A stretch of DNA of 64,000 bases from Onchidella celtica (Eukaryota > Mollusca > Gastropoda > Systellommatophora > Onchidiidae). The position numbers and the translations under genes are program-made. Location of the stretch: contig OZ007582.1 of assembly GCA_963931925.1 (NCBI GenBank), positions 20,852,792-20,916,791 of the forward strand, read 5' to 3'. The notes beneath the pieces are model-generated. The model did not search any database. It had not been told where the DNA came from and saw only the letters and a program-made list of their open reading frames with translations. How positions within the stretch are numbered: the stretch's first letter is position 1; the number at the start of each line of letters is the position of its first letter. This document shows, one piece after another, positions 22,801 to 37,800 of this stretch.

Positions 22801-25800
22801 AACAAAAACAACAATACACAACCACAATATCTCCTACTGGCACATGCAAAAACATACACATAACTACAACATCAGTCAGATTTTTAATCCTTTCACCCAA
22901 TTACCTGATCTGTTGAGTCCACTGAATGTCATTCGTATTCTCTCGAGCCAGTAAAATACAGCTCAAGAAATTGAAGTACGAATAAAAAATAATATTTATC
23001 CATCAGCTGACGAAAGCAGGCCAGACAGTAGTAAACTTTCATTCAGAAATAAGAAAGTTAAAAATCCTACATATTTGTTTGGCACCATAGATGATGTTTT
23101 ATCAGTTAATTTTCACCTGCAACAGAATGTCATCTAACTTTAAATTCACATATCACATTGGTTGGCTCGACATTCTGAGCAACAGACATAGCACACCATT
23201 TCACAGCTTGGCAAGTGCATTCGGTGACCAATTTTAACCTTGCTAAGCAACGTCACACCAACTGATACTATAGCGCATCAAATTCTTGACATAACTAAAA
23301 TGGCATGTCATGCAAAATTTCAACTATTTCATCCTTTTTAAAGATATTGCCAGTTTAATTGTGCAACAGATTTTGAACCGCACCATAGTAAATGCATTTA
23401 GTTACTTTCATCGCTAAACATTACAGTACATAATTATTGTGTTTATTGTTGTGGGCAGTGGTGAATGTGGCAGTATGCAAATGCACATTCTGGGTGTCAA
23501 ATGAGGCATTTATATTATCCGATCGCACTGGACCAATTATACATTTATACGTAGTGCTGAATGACAGGAGGTGACATTCTACTCAATTTAAATACATGCC
23601 AGACATTTGTCATTTATTATTTGTCAAAAAAAAAAAGTAAGATCTTTCATTTATCAATCAAACTGATATTCTATTTCCATCAACCATCAAATAATGTCTA
23701 ATTTATACTTAGTTGTGATTTGATATCAGATGCATTGGATTTTCATCCAAAGATAACGAATTAAAGACACTCACTTTCACATTTCTTACTGGTGACATTG
23801 TATTTAAAACCAGGCTTGCAAGAACATTCAAAACTTCCAAATATATTGGTGCAATTCTGATCACATGGGTTTGACGCTGGATCAAAACATTCGTCTATGT
23901 ATGAAAACAAAACAGTTATGGAGAACAAAAGTTTTCAAAGAAAATATGAAGTCGTTATCGCAAAGGGCAACAACGAAATTCGAGTCTCAAAAATTTGTTA
24001 CTACAACATAATTGTGGTTTGTGATAAACTCTTCACTGTAAATCAGTTTGCTCATTTTATCTTTCCACCCCGTCCACATTTAATCTCCTCTATGTAATCT
24101 CCTCTTTACATTACAGTAAAAAATGTGGAACATACTGCGTCACTGAAGTCGTCAAGTTCAGTAAAACATTTTGTTTTCATACAGTTATACAGACAAAGTC
24201 AACAAAATACACAAAAACAATCATGTTTTACCTTCGCATATCAAATTCTTTCCATCCATGCTTTTGTTAACAAAACCATCATCACATACACAGATAGCCC
24301 CTCCATCAGTGTTGGTGCAATGGGAATGATCTATCCCACTGCAGAAACTGCTGTTCACCAAACATTCATCTATGTCTGTATCACAGGAATTTCCTGTCCA
24401 GCCAGATTTACAGAGACAACGCCCATTCTCTGGGTCACACTCAACGGTGTTGGCTGTTTCACAATTAATACAGATGTAACTGCAATTCATACCCCAGTGG
24501 TTGGCTGGACATTCTGAGCAACATACACATCACGTCTTGTTATATATTAATTTATGCCAAGTACTGAATGATAGGGGTTGATGTTCCTCTCAATTTAATA
24601 AAAAAAATACCTGTCATTTTCCATTTAATTTCCTTAAAAAATTACAAGATATTTCATCAATCAACCAAACTCACATTCTGTATCCATCAATAATCTAATA
24701 ATGTCCAATTCATGCTCAGATGATATCACATATATTGGATTTTCTGTCTCATATAATAAGGAATTAAAAACACTCACTTTCACATTTCTTCTTGGTGACA
24801 TTGTATGTAAAACCAGGCTTGCAAAAACATTTAAAACTTCCTACTGTATTGGTGCAGTTCTGATCACATGAGTTAGACTTTGGATCAAGGCATTCATCTA
24901 TGTCTGAAAAACAAGAGAGTTGTGGAGAATAAGTTGAACTGAGGACCAACACTGCTGGACATATATTCTATTACAGAACAAACTTGATTACCATTATCAA
25001 TGAAAATGATATCATTTTCTTATGTCAATATGGCCAGCACGGTCATCAACATTTTGTTGAATGTATTAATTTACAAAATTAGTGTGGATTGCTGAAACAA
25101 TTTTCTTGTCTCCACTGTAACAATCATAGCAACTCCTCCACCCCTTCCCCCCTCAAACCATGAAGGAAATCAAACCTTGATTCTCACTTAGGGCAGAATT
25201 GTTGGTCTTTCCATTTCTTAACACTGAATAAACATTGCATTATAGCAGACCGGTTTAACTGGTTTAACTTTTCAAAGCCTTCAAATGTTAATGAAGAGAT
25301 AGAAAGAGAAAAGAGGAAAAGTCTGCTTTTGGTGCACAGCATCTGAAGTTAATTAAGCTAACTACTTTTACACACATACACAAAAATACAATCTTAACAC
25401 AGAAAGATTTTGATCATATTCACCTTTCTTTGCTGTATGGTTCAGAGTGTATTAGATATATGACAAGAAGCAATTCAATTGGTTTTGTTGCATAAATCGC
25501 TACGTGATGTAACTTTGGGGTGTGCAAATAAAAAAAAAAAAGGTAGAGTTAGTCAACCATGGTATTTTACATTACAAGACATCACTGAACAGTGAAACAA
25601 CTCAGCAGTTTCTCTATTGGATGTTGTAGTTTCAGTATAGTTCCTAACAACACCACTAACAGGTATGATCACTCCAGCATCAATTCATAATAATGCGACT
25701 AATCAATCTCCTTTCCTTACATTTTGGCCTACATGTCAGTCCATCAGGCTGCAAAAGTAATTCTCCACTACAAGAACATCTGTAACCTCCTTCCGTGTTT

Positions 25801-28800
25801 ACACATACTTGGTCACACTCTGACTTTCCTGTCGAACACTCATCAATATCTGTGAAGCGTAACATGATTATATTGTAGGAATATAATATGTAATGCTTGA
25901 CTCCACCGTTTTAAAATACTTCCCTGGACATTTAAATCACAAAATTATCATCTTTATACAAAGTTCAAAGCATTTCAAGGAATAGTTGAAAGTGTATGTT
26001 TCATGACTAATTACGTGGTGTTGAAAACATATCTATTATTTCTATTTCAAGACCTCTCAACGTTCAATAACAGTCATACAATCCCAAAAACTGTGCCAGA
26101 CATCATGTCTCTGATACTGAATGGTACCTTCACCTTATAGCATGCAATGTCACTGTATGAAGGTATGTAAAGAATTCATTTGCCACGTCTTGACAGATCT
26201 TTAAGATACAATACATCATTTTTATAAACAATTTGATGGGGCAAAATTGTGACAAAGATTAAGCAGAACTCACAGTTTGATCCACCATGCTCCTGTGTTC
26301 ATTTAATAAATCTACCCAATCTACCTGTACATGTCTTTGTGGTTTCATCCCACAAATAGCCAGAAAAGCAAGAGCACTTATATCCTCCAGCAAAGTTGGT
26401 GCATTCTTGAGAACAGCTGTTCTTGCCTGGATCTGAACATTCATCAAAGTCTGAAAGTGAGAATACGGATTGCTTTTCATATTTGACAGAATTCCACCTT
26501 ATTACCACCAGATGTGAACTATAAATGGCATGTAAGAAATTATTTTAAAGCAGGAGTCTTCTTTTCTAGATTCAGCATCAGAGATTTTACATTTATAACC
26601 TCATGTTCTTTGATCAGTTACTAGTAACATGCCTGTAGAAATATTGTTCATGCTATGTACGGTAGGATTCTATTGCCAACGATGATCATGTAAAAGGTGA
26701 ATTAAAACAGTATAATGTCCAGTTGATGCATTGAGTAAAGACAATGTGAAAGATGAACTACTACATGTTTGCATTAGATGCATAGAGCTAGTTGTGGCAC
26801 AAGGTGATGCAGTATGAATTGTGGACAGGTGCTAGACTATAGTATCACCCAGTCAAAAAGATCTGCAAATCGCATGAAAGAAAAGAATATAGTCCATCCT
26901 CTTACGATAATAAAACAATTGACAAAATTAAATGAATTTGCCAACACATGTAAAATACATTACATAATCAAAATGTGTAGAGGCAAGCTGTTTCCACATT
27001 CAGATTTAGCCATGTTGTTGCATTAAGTACCTCTGAAGATGCCACAAAGGCATAGCTCTCCAGAAACACATATTATTATTAAATTGCAGCCCATTACGTG
27101 TGAGAACTCGGGCAGAGAATTAGACCGCACAGTGATTGTTTACAATTGTTTCTCTCATCTTGTTCCAAGATGCAAAATCAACCAGATACAATTCTTATAA
27201 ACCAATAATTACTGTGTTATCAGCGTGGAAGAAATCGATTTTGTCATTGTTGTTTCAAAGTACAGAATCATGGATGTAAATGCAACACATTTTAACTTTT
27301 ATGATATTCACATATTGAGTTATTCACTTCCACCTTTCATTTGTCTGGTGCCAGTGAGTCTACTGCAGATTAAAACATTATTTCACCCATGTATTATTGA
27401 CGAGCCCACTGTCAGGTTTTCTCTAAAACATAACTGCCCAGAGCAAGGATACAGCATTTTCGAGGCAAATACTGCAGGTAGAGCTCATAATGCAATAGAA
27501 TTCAATACATGCTGAAAAAAGAATTGCAGAGATTGCAGTTTTTTTCATTTTATGAGTTTCTAAAGTCAACAAATTGCGAGAAATGTTTCTTTCTCTTCAT
27601 GATTTATAACTGAGATAAATTCATAGTATTAAGGAGGAAAAAAAGCAACATACCTTCACATGTTCCACCGTGTCTTTCATATCCTTTTTCACACTCACAA
27701 GTGGCATTCCCTGGCAAATTGACACATGTTTCGCTGATGTTACATTTCAACTGACCACTGCTGCATTCATCAATATCCTGTTGACAGTTAACACCTGCAG
27801 GGAAAGACAATGGGAAAGTAAACATTTTAAAGAAAAGGCAAAACTGTGAAAAACAAAATATATGCCATTGTTGGATGAACTACGAGTGGGTAATGTGGTT
27901 ACTGCGTGGGTTCCATAGTAACTCCCTTAAGGATACACAGGATTAACAAACACAGGGTTCTGCTGGCAATCTTATTTATTCAAAAAAAGCCTAACAAAGG
28001 TATCACTACCAAACAAAAAAAAGCCCAAAAAAAGAAGAGAAACCCAGAAAAAAAGCCCAACCAGCCATAAGCTGGAACAAGAGAAAAAGACAAAAATATG
28101 ATTAGGATATAATGACAACATTAATCAGGCAATCAATGGTGGACATACATAGTAATAGTATTAAGTATTAAATCAAACAACAACAATATAATATAGAATT
28201 TAAGCAATAACCAACTGCATATGTATGCATGGAATAAAATAGCGCTAAGGTTAATGAATAACAACTACAGGTGGCTATATCATATACACAAGGAGTTTCC
28301 TAGTACACTGGCAACATAAACTAATGTACTAATCAAAGTATGAAGGACATAACAAATGAAGGGGCAAGAACACAATAGTTTCGCTCCACTGAGCCGGTGT
28401 ACAACACATCCAGAGTGGCCATTCCATTTAATAACGCAGTGGCCAACATGGCCCACTGACCGTCCATAACACAGACGCTGCACCCCAATGCAGGCCATCC
28501 TCATAGGCCCACTCCCATTATTAGTACTAACCCGCCCCAGGGCTATTGTATTGGTTACTTCCCCTCCCAATCGATACTGAAGGGTCATGCCCTTTGACCT
28601 TAGCCGCGGAGCTATGCCGCCAGGCTAACATGCGTATGACACACCACTAGATACATAAAGTAATGTGTACATTCCTAAAAATGAAACTGTCCTTCACACA
28701 CTTACGAAACTCATATAGAAGCATAATACATCTGGATAACTATAATGCATGCACATGATATATAATATATATCGGCGAGACTCATTGCAACATGTGTAGA

Positions 28801-31800
28801 CTCATTGAAACATTGTTCATCCACCGCCGCACATAGAACAATCCTGGGGCTCACCCATGTGAGGCCCAACTAATATTATACATCTCCAATACATGTAATT
28901 AATTACACATCTTAAACACTAAACACGCAATCACAATCACACTGCTCTCTATAGCATAGTGGTACTGGCAAGGTACACAAATACCCGTAATACAATCAAG
29001 CGTATAGTGCCGCTCGCTGTAACATAAGCCATCCACATCAACATGTCAGGAAATCCTCACTGCCTACCACAACAAGGCAATGCTACACATACACTATATA
29101 TAGGCACACAAGCAAATCGTGATAGCTTGGTTAGCGAGCCATCATTATCATCTAGCACCGCAAACGTTAACTTTGACAATAAAGTCACAATATCAAGACA
29201 CTGTACTGCAAAGCGCATCTTACACGAATAATGACAATGGCAATTACCGTTGAGCCGGACTCATAATGGTCTCTGTAGATCAGCATTCTCTACGCGGCAT
29301 CCAAGAAAGGGGGGGGGGGGGGGGTGCGCAAATTAAAGTCACTTCTAATATAATAGTCTCCAACTTACCCAAAGTTTCTCCGGGTCCTGTGCTACCGCTA
29401 CATGCCTTATGGGGCGGGGTGGCGATGGCAAGCGTCGGCTCTGTCTCTGCGTCTATGATGGAGTGTCTTGACCACTCGAACCGCATCTTATTTATGAGCC
29501 CGCGCGGACGTCCGAGAGAGCTATTACGTAGCCCGTGTTGCACAAGTGAAAGGCTCGGACATGGAGTCCAGCCCGACAACATAGCCGGTTAGGGTCCTAA
29601 CACAATCGAATTTACAGTACGGTTAAAAGGGTGCACACAAAAGTCAATTAGGTATCCCAGTAAACTGCAGAAATTACTCTAACGACCCCTCCAGCAATAA
29701 TTGAATAAATTTGACCCAGGTTGGATTTATCGGGGATAACATGCGTCTAACTCGTGGTTTACTTTAAATCCGAGATCCTCTTATTAATTATTTCAATAGG
29801 ATATGTGCATCAAAGTACAACAAAATTGGTACCATTATAAAGTAGAAACTTGCTGCTAAAATTCTAACTGACTACTTATACCAGAAACCCGGTAATAGTT
29901 TTAATATAAATTTTCAAAGTGTCAGGACTAACAACATTCGACAATTTTGTGCGGGATACTTTCGTCCATTAATACGACGTATCTCCATTGATAACAAACG
30001 TTATCATGAGTACCCATTTTGTACCGATAGGGTATTGTCTACTCTCAAAAATGAATTCGGGTTCCCGTCTTTCTGTCGGTGGATAACAACGAAGGAGCGA
30101 GTTGTAAGAAACTTAAAGCCATGATATAAGAGTTGGAAGCCCGGTGGTCAAAATTTCCAATTGACCAATCAAAATGCGCGCTTTTCACCGTGATGTGAAT
30201 AACGGGTCCCGCGCTAGTATTACAAGGGAAATAATCCAATTAATGGTGCTCGGCCAAGTGTCCATAAACTACTATGAGTGGCCGTCCCTCACTCACGCAC
30301 TAGAGCTACCATGAAAGCACATTAAAAATAAAAAGTCGTTCATCCTCTCACACCATGAAAATAATTATGTGCTTTTTTTTACAGAATACAATTTGACTGG
30401 AATTTAAAAATAAACGGGTCTGGGGTGGTTGAGAGATTTGCGATAAAATACATTGGGTAAGTGGTATTTAAAATACGCAAAAATCACATGCCCATTAAAT
30501 CACGAACAAGTAAACGGGACCTGAAGAAAAAAAAGGACCAACAAATTCCTATGGGAAAAAATGTTCAGCCTTTTGGGCATTTTAGATTGATCGGTCTAAC
30601 CTGAATTTGAACACGCTTGGTGCAACTTTGGTTACCTATTCTTTCTAGTAGACACAAGTATTTCAAACTCAGATGGATACGCAGTGAGTTGTCGCAGTGT
30701 GATTAGAGATATGCTCATAATATGATACTACTAAACATTTCACAGACTGTCACATGAGTTTTAATATATTTGTTTGAATTTCAATCTTTGGTTTGCGCAG
30801 CAGCATATTAATTTTTTGTGTTGTTTTTATCGATGATTAAATATAAAATCAAAATTCGAGTGATGGATCTCAACGAGATCTTAATGTAAGGATTATAATT
30901 TTTTCTTGTTTTTTTTTTTTTTTAACAGAACATCTTTTTCCAGATAAAGATTACATTTTGCAATTTAACAGAAAGTGAGAGACAAAAATATGGTGGGAGT
31001 ACTGCTGAGAAACCATAGGGTGCAGGCAAGGAAAATGCGAGGATGGTAGAACAGAAATGTAAAAAGACGGCAAGAAAGAGTAAAAGACAACAAAGCAAGT
31101 ATGCCTGACTGGTGTAAAAGCTTGACATTATTGTGGTTATTATGAGATGTACTCCTACCTCTGAAGCCATGTTTACACACACATCCTATTACTGGATCAC
31201 ACCGATCTGCCCCAAGACCGCATGAGCAGGATTTAGCACAGTCTTTACCCCACGTTTGTCCCTGGCAAGCTAAAAACATCCAATCATAAAGAGTGATAAA
31301 TCCTGGGAGGACTGAATGAAAGGAATGTTGCTTATGTGATAATGCTGAGCACACAGTTTAGTGGGCCAAATCACACGACGCGGTTGTCTAGTCGTATCAA
31401 TACAAACTTTCATTGTCCTTTGTTTTCACAAAATGAAAAGGCAGCAACAATTTGGGAACAACTGGAACGATTTCACAAATTTAGAACGTTAACAAACATG
31501 ATCATTAACTAACTGTAATATGTAGCAGTTCTGCAGGCCATTTCACTCACAACAAACTGTCTCTTTAAATGTAACATTCTGACCCTGAATGGGAAATTTC
31601 CTTTTGTGGTAGTTTTAATATCCTCCATTTCCTTTATTCCAATGATTTTTTTAAGCCTTTGATTTTGGATAAAATAATTAAGGATTTTGCCGCGACCGTG
31701 GCTTTACTGACTGCTTCAAGTCAATGCTAGCAGTGTGGCAATTGCTCGTATGATAGGTGAATAACTTTATTATTATATTATACATATTAGTGCAGTGATG

Positions 31801-34800
31801 AAGAAACAAAGAACAACTCTGGTGATCTCATATTGGAGAGGGAGTGTTCCTTGCACTATACAAGACTGCAAACTGCAATCTTAATATCATACATCATAGC
31901 ACCTTTCCGGAATAGTTAGACAATTCGTATGCATCAGAAATAATTGTGAAATTCGTACGCATTTGAAATCATTATGAACATGCCATTCAAAGTCTCTCAT
32001 AGATCCAAGGCTGATCATACATACCTATACAAGTACGTTTATCGTTGTCCAACTTGTATCCTTCAGGACATGAGCACATATATTCCCCTGGTGTATTGAT
32101 GCATTCAGCCTGGTTTGAACAGTGGTTGGTACTGTTGGACTGACATTCATTTATATCTGAAATAATTACACTTAGAGTACATTCAGACGTATTTTTCATC
32201 AAACAGCTGTACCTAAGGCAGAAAATAAACAGTTCTACAAGGCAGGAACTGAAAGATGATGAAGCGATTACGGAAACAACAAAATCCGCAAACAGAAAAG
32301 TTGAATTAAATGAGAATTCCATCTTTCACCAAGCTTAGTTAAAAGAAGTTGGGTGTGCTAAATAATAATGCCAATTAGACGGAAGACCGCCAGCAAACAG
32401 ATGTTAATTGTTATGAAGGCACTACTGCACCGGACTGATGGCCTTACAATATTAAAAAAAAAAAAAAAGGTTTTGTTCCAACACAGTTTTAGGAGTTGAT
32501 ATCATGATGTCCAGTTCCAATTACTGCAATACATGGAAGTCTTATCTAAGATTTTTACTGCGTTGTTCTTCATTTGATTAGGAAAGAAAAGCCCGTGGTA
32601 ATATTTCCCATCCACAGTATCTGCTTATGAAATGTCGTGGAATTTACATGCACTTTACTTTTCTGTTTGCTCTAGCACCTTGATTTGCAGGTCAAACAAG
32701 AAACCAAAACACAAACAAAAATACAGGTCTCTGAAATTACACCAGACCCTGGTATTGATTGATTTCGACAATATTGATCAGGCAGGTTTGTGAAATGAAC
32801 GGCATCCAACATTTTCTGTTGCTTTTTTTTTTTGTTTTTATTTTATTTTTTTGTTTTTTTTCATGTATTTTGATAGAATTCAGTGAATAGGACACATTCT
32901 CTCATTATGCAAAATGTCTTCACACATCGCATATTATTGGTAATTCTTATAACGGGGATGATGATGAATATAGACTTGTAATTCAAGGCGGTATTCACCA
33001 AACTGTTTATATCTCATTGTGAAGATATTATAAGCTGAAATTCACTTACCGACACATGTCTTATCATCAAGTAACTCGTACCCCAGTGAACAGAAACAGT
33101 GTGGCTGTTTGGTATTGACGTCAATGCTACAGCCATGGCTGCAGTTGAGTGATCCACTCTGACAGAGATCTTTTTCTAATGGACACATGACAATAACGGT
33201 GACAATAACTTCACCACGTCAACAATTTCAATTCTGATTTCCCCAACTGCATCAATAGAAATGCAACTGCTATTCCTATAAAGAAATCAAAATTGACTTC
33301 ATGTTACTTGGATTTTTACAAGCTGATACAGTTAACTGGTTATTCTAATTAACACATAGTTTAAATTAGAAGTCAGACACTATATTGAGAAGAGAGACTG
33401 GATTATTATGATGACAATCTAGGGTCACACTGAATTCCTTGATCACTGGGCTAACTTGCTCAGTTTCAAAATGCGCATCATTCTGCACACAGTTGGCCAT
33501 GAGTTATCCCTCTTTACCTAGTCACACTGTGTTCAGTAGTTTGGGATACGGGTGGTTAGTTTCATCAAGTCTAAACTTTCATAATCATCAAAACAGTAGG
33601 CAGTTTTAAGAGAACAATACTGCTGCAAAATCATAACATTTTATGTGCTCTAGTATTTTAATCTTTCATGATTCTTTTGTATCATTCCCTACATCAATTT
33701 ATCGAGCCATAATTATAGGCAGTCAACTTACCTTTTACACATGCACGTCTATCTGCTGCCAGCCTATAACCTGGGAAACATTTGCAATTATAGCCACCAG
33801 GCATGTTTTGACAGACCTGCTCACAAGTATTGCTTTGCACTCTGCACTCATCAATATCTGTTCATGGATAATGCCACATATAAATGCATCAGGACGAATA
33901 GTTATAAATACATTAAATATACGTCATTACTTAATCAGAATTTTGATTCACGACAAACAAAGAAATTGCCTTCATCGTGCAAAAAAAAATAAATAAGTAT
34001 GGGCTAATGGCATCAGTGATTCTTGATTCAGTGGTACATTGAAAGTATACATTGATAAAAAATAATAATACCATAAAGCTCATGTAAACACTGGTGACTA
34101 TTTGGTATTTCATCATTTTCAAAGAAAACGGCTTTTGTTATTATAATTTTTGTTTCACTCACAGATCATACAAATGATGAGGTTTACATGTCGGCAAAGC
34201 CGTTCAATAGCAAAAAAACTGACCTTCACAAGGAGATGTCGCATTCTTGCGAGCAAAACTGGATTTACACACACACTCATAGCTGCCCCGTGTATTTTTG
34301 CAGAGTTCTACTTGAAGGTGACACTGTGCTTGAAAGCTGTTACATTCATCAATATCTGTTAAAATAAATGAAGACATCTAGTAAACACAGCAGTAATCTT
34401 AAAGCCTTAGCTCATAAAAAACGTGAAAGGAAAAACACAATGTCACAAAAGAGAACCACATGTCACTATCGGTACTTCATTGATAAAAAAAACAAAAACA
34501 GGATGAATACACAAATATGTTCAAAGCTGTTAGAAAGTGAACTGGACTATCTATCACCCTGACTTACCTTCACATGTACCGTTGATCATTTGGAATCCCT
34601 TCGGACAAACACAACTGAATGAGCCCATCTCATTGTGGCAGATCTGGTCTGTAGGGCAGGCATCTGGTTTGTTACACTCATCGATGTCCAACTCACAGTT
34701 GACTCCTGTCCACTTATCGGTACAGACACATCCCCGCAATGGGTCACAACTGCCTCGCCCATTACACTGGCAGACCTTTTCACACTCCACCCCATAATAT

Positions 34801-37800
34801 GGAGGTTGACAAGCTGAAAAGATGGAAAAATTGATCTGGCAAAAGGGTGAAGAAAATAAGGAGTTCCAAGAACACGATAACAGAGTGTCTATATAGTTTT
34901 CCTGATTAAAACAAACTGATATGGCCAAACTAAAACAAAGACCAGATAACCATTTTTGTACGATACGTACTTGCGGATTTTACTATGTCCCTGGCTGTAA
35001 TATTCCTACACAGTTCTAAAATACAGCTTACAGAAATATTCGAACCTCAAGGGTTATAATTATGAAATTCAATTTCCATGAATAAATTTTCCAGTCACAT
35101 AGACTACTGAGGTTATTTACCTTCATGGTGACCCAGTGAATGAAACATGTCATTCATCACTTAATATGTTGTTCTGTAGAGAAATACCAGCGTTTTTATG
35201 TTTATGATTAATCACGTTTGCCTTTTATCCCATTTATGTATCCCCTAAAAAATCCTTTGTGCATTCTATAAACCCATCACCATCCTGTATTTGGGGAATA
35301 GGCTGCACTCATACCTTACTTCCTTCTTCCTGAAAAGGTCCTTTAATTTCTATGACCTTTTGCACAGTTTATAGTTCTTTGACAGTGATTGTTGTCAGAA
35401 AGACCCTACCAGCAAAACCTCAAAAACAACACAATGTCAAAAACAAACACACTCTGATTTTCGGAGAGAAAAAAAAAAAAAAAAAACCAGACCTCTCCAA
35501 TTTCAGTCAATATTTATTATGATTACTGTCACGAGCGAGTGAGCGAGGGTCAATAAGTGCGGGGAAGGGACTTGAAGCGTGCATGTTGTGAGTGAAGTTG
35601 AGGCGTAGTAGAGACTGATCTGAATAGTCAAATCACTGCAAGTTAAGAAGTCCAAGGAGACAGATGTGAGAAAGCAGTCGGGAGATTGTGGGTTTTTCAG
35701 TGATGACTGGTAGGTTGAACTATGATTGATAATTATGATGATTGATGTACTATGTTCTCCTATGACCATGATGTAAATAAGTTATATGTGAGGAATGTGA
35801 AAGTCATTGATTACTGTGTCTAGAGATGTGCGCAAGGAGCGATAGATGTAAGTTAGGATCATGGATTCGTAGCGAGAGTGAGTACTGTGTAATACGGTGG
35901 AGGTGTGTTACCGTAAGATGTGTGGTGAGTGAAATGTGGACTATTGTGTGTACGTGAAGTGGATAGTAATTGTATGGCGTTACACAGATGTAATGTTATT
36001 CTTATAGGTGCCGGGGTTGGGCAGAGACGCCACCCGCGGTGAGCGGACTTGTGCCGGGGTCGGGCAGAAGGCTACCCACAGGCCTGCCGGAGCGAAGCTG
36101 TCGCGCAGGACAGCGGGAGCCCCTGAGTCGTGGCAGTCTGGCCACAGACAGGGACGTTGTATAGAACTGTTAATGTGCTATTAAGATGTTACTGTGCTAT
36201 CGATATACTACTGTGCTATTGAGATACTAATGTGAATTGAACTATTAATGTGCTATTAAGACATCGAGGGGAGATTGAGATATGGAGATTAGGTTGAGCA
36301 GGAGCCAATAAGAGAGGCCAGCCAGTAGTATATATATGGATGTGAGGCTGAGGCCAGAGCATCGTTAGGAAGTAACTATCGGGTTGTGGACCCGAAGAAG
36401 AGTGCATGTGGGAATAAGGCCGTTGGATGGTAGTTGAGTTCAATAATGTAATGTATGTAATTGCACTTCTATCTTTATATTTATGTATAATAAATGTGTG
36501 AGTCTGATGGGTTGTTCTGTTAAGTGTTATACGTGTTCGTTCGTGATTGTTGTCCTGTCATAATTATTACATCTCCCAGTCTGGGATTTGTGACAATTAT
36601 ATCAATAGCAAGCAATAATATGTGGAATTATTTCTTTGCTGGTTTGATTTACAACAGCTCAGAAAGGCAAAACCAATAGAATCAGCTAGATACATTCACA
36701 TATAATTTGTAATGAAGTTCAATTCTCTTACCAGTAAATAAAACAGACACTGGTTAGTTCAGCCCCTGGCTAAGATTCATTTAAGCAAGAAACACACTCG
36801 CACATTTATCTTATTATGACACAAAAACAGAAACTATTACACTGTTGTCTGTTTTTATTGTTGTACTGTGTTGTTCCTGCCTGATTCTTATGTAACTTTT
36901 GATACTGAAGGGTAGACCACGCCATACAAGTCAAATGCAGGTTTGAACATTTCTCATTATGTTGATCAGAGGAGTATATACCAGTAATGCTTACCGGTAC
37001 AAGTGGATCGGTCTGGTTCAAGTTGAAAGCCTGCATTGCAGGAGCATGTGAATCCACCATAAGTGTTGTTACAAAGCTGGTTGCATGGACTGTTGCCCTC
37101 CACACATTCATCAACATCTGAAACCATAAATATATATCTTTTATTTACTCGCTGTACCATATCAAGATCACAATTACCAAAACAAAACCTGTTTCAATAC
37201 ATCTATATTCATCATTAAAGTGATATAAAACAGTTTAATGAAACCACCTCTACCGTCTGTTAACAAACTGGTAGAACATGTGCTGCAGTTCACTCCTTGC
37301 AGATATTTACAGTGTTTATCAAGACACCAAAAGGCTGATTTGAGGGACTAAACCGGTCAAGCAAGCAACACTTTGTTAAGCATAACTATAACAAGATAGG
37401 CTAAAGAAAGTTCCTTATTAGTCTGTTCCACAGAATCCACAAAATATAAAGCAACCTTGAAAGTGATTGGTTTGAATTATTAAGGTTAGAGTGATAGTAG
37501 ACTACGAAAACATAATTAGGAACTGGCTTGACAATATTCAGATCATACTTTAGCACATTAGAATTGTTTCATTTAACGAATTCGACAAAGATAAATAATG
37601 CACTAATCAGTGCTAGTAGAGAATGACATATAATTCCAGTGCTACATTCCTCTAATTCTTGATAGTTAAAAATGCCCATCCTGTTATTTCACTCTGTACG
37701 TAAGAAAACAAATAAACAAACAATGACTCTGTGATAATAAATTCAAGCTGTTTTGCTTCTTCTTGCCTATATATTAATGAAACCACAGATTGGGAGCAAC

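Larger units (their letters stand above)
23158..24913 (-). repeat. Tandem duplication of the exon 29 / exon 30 start segment
   Basis: Unit A (about 23,158-23,900: exon-30-like start, intron, exon 31) matches unit B (about 24,490-24,913: exon 30 start, intron, exon 29) in both exons and intron, for example 'gaatgataggggttgatgtt' against 'gaatgacaggaggtgacatt'. Unit A's intron carries roughly 320 bp extra. Intron similarity implies a fairly recent event. Confidence 0.75.

Noticed and set aside
29280-29582. 100-codon frames on both strands in the GC-rich block
   Set aside because: Both strands are open because of composition; no domain or start context supports either.
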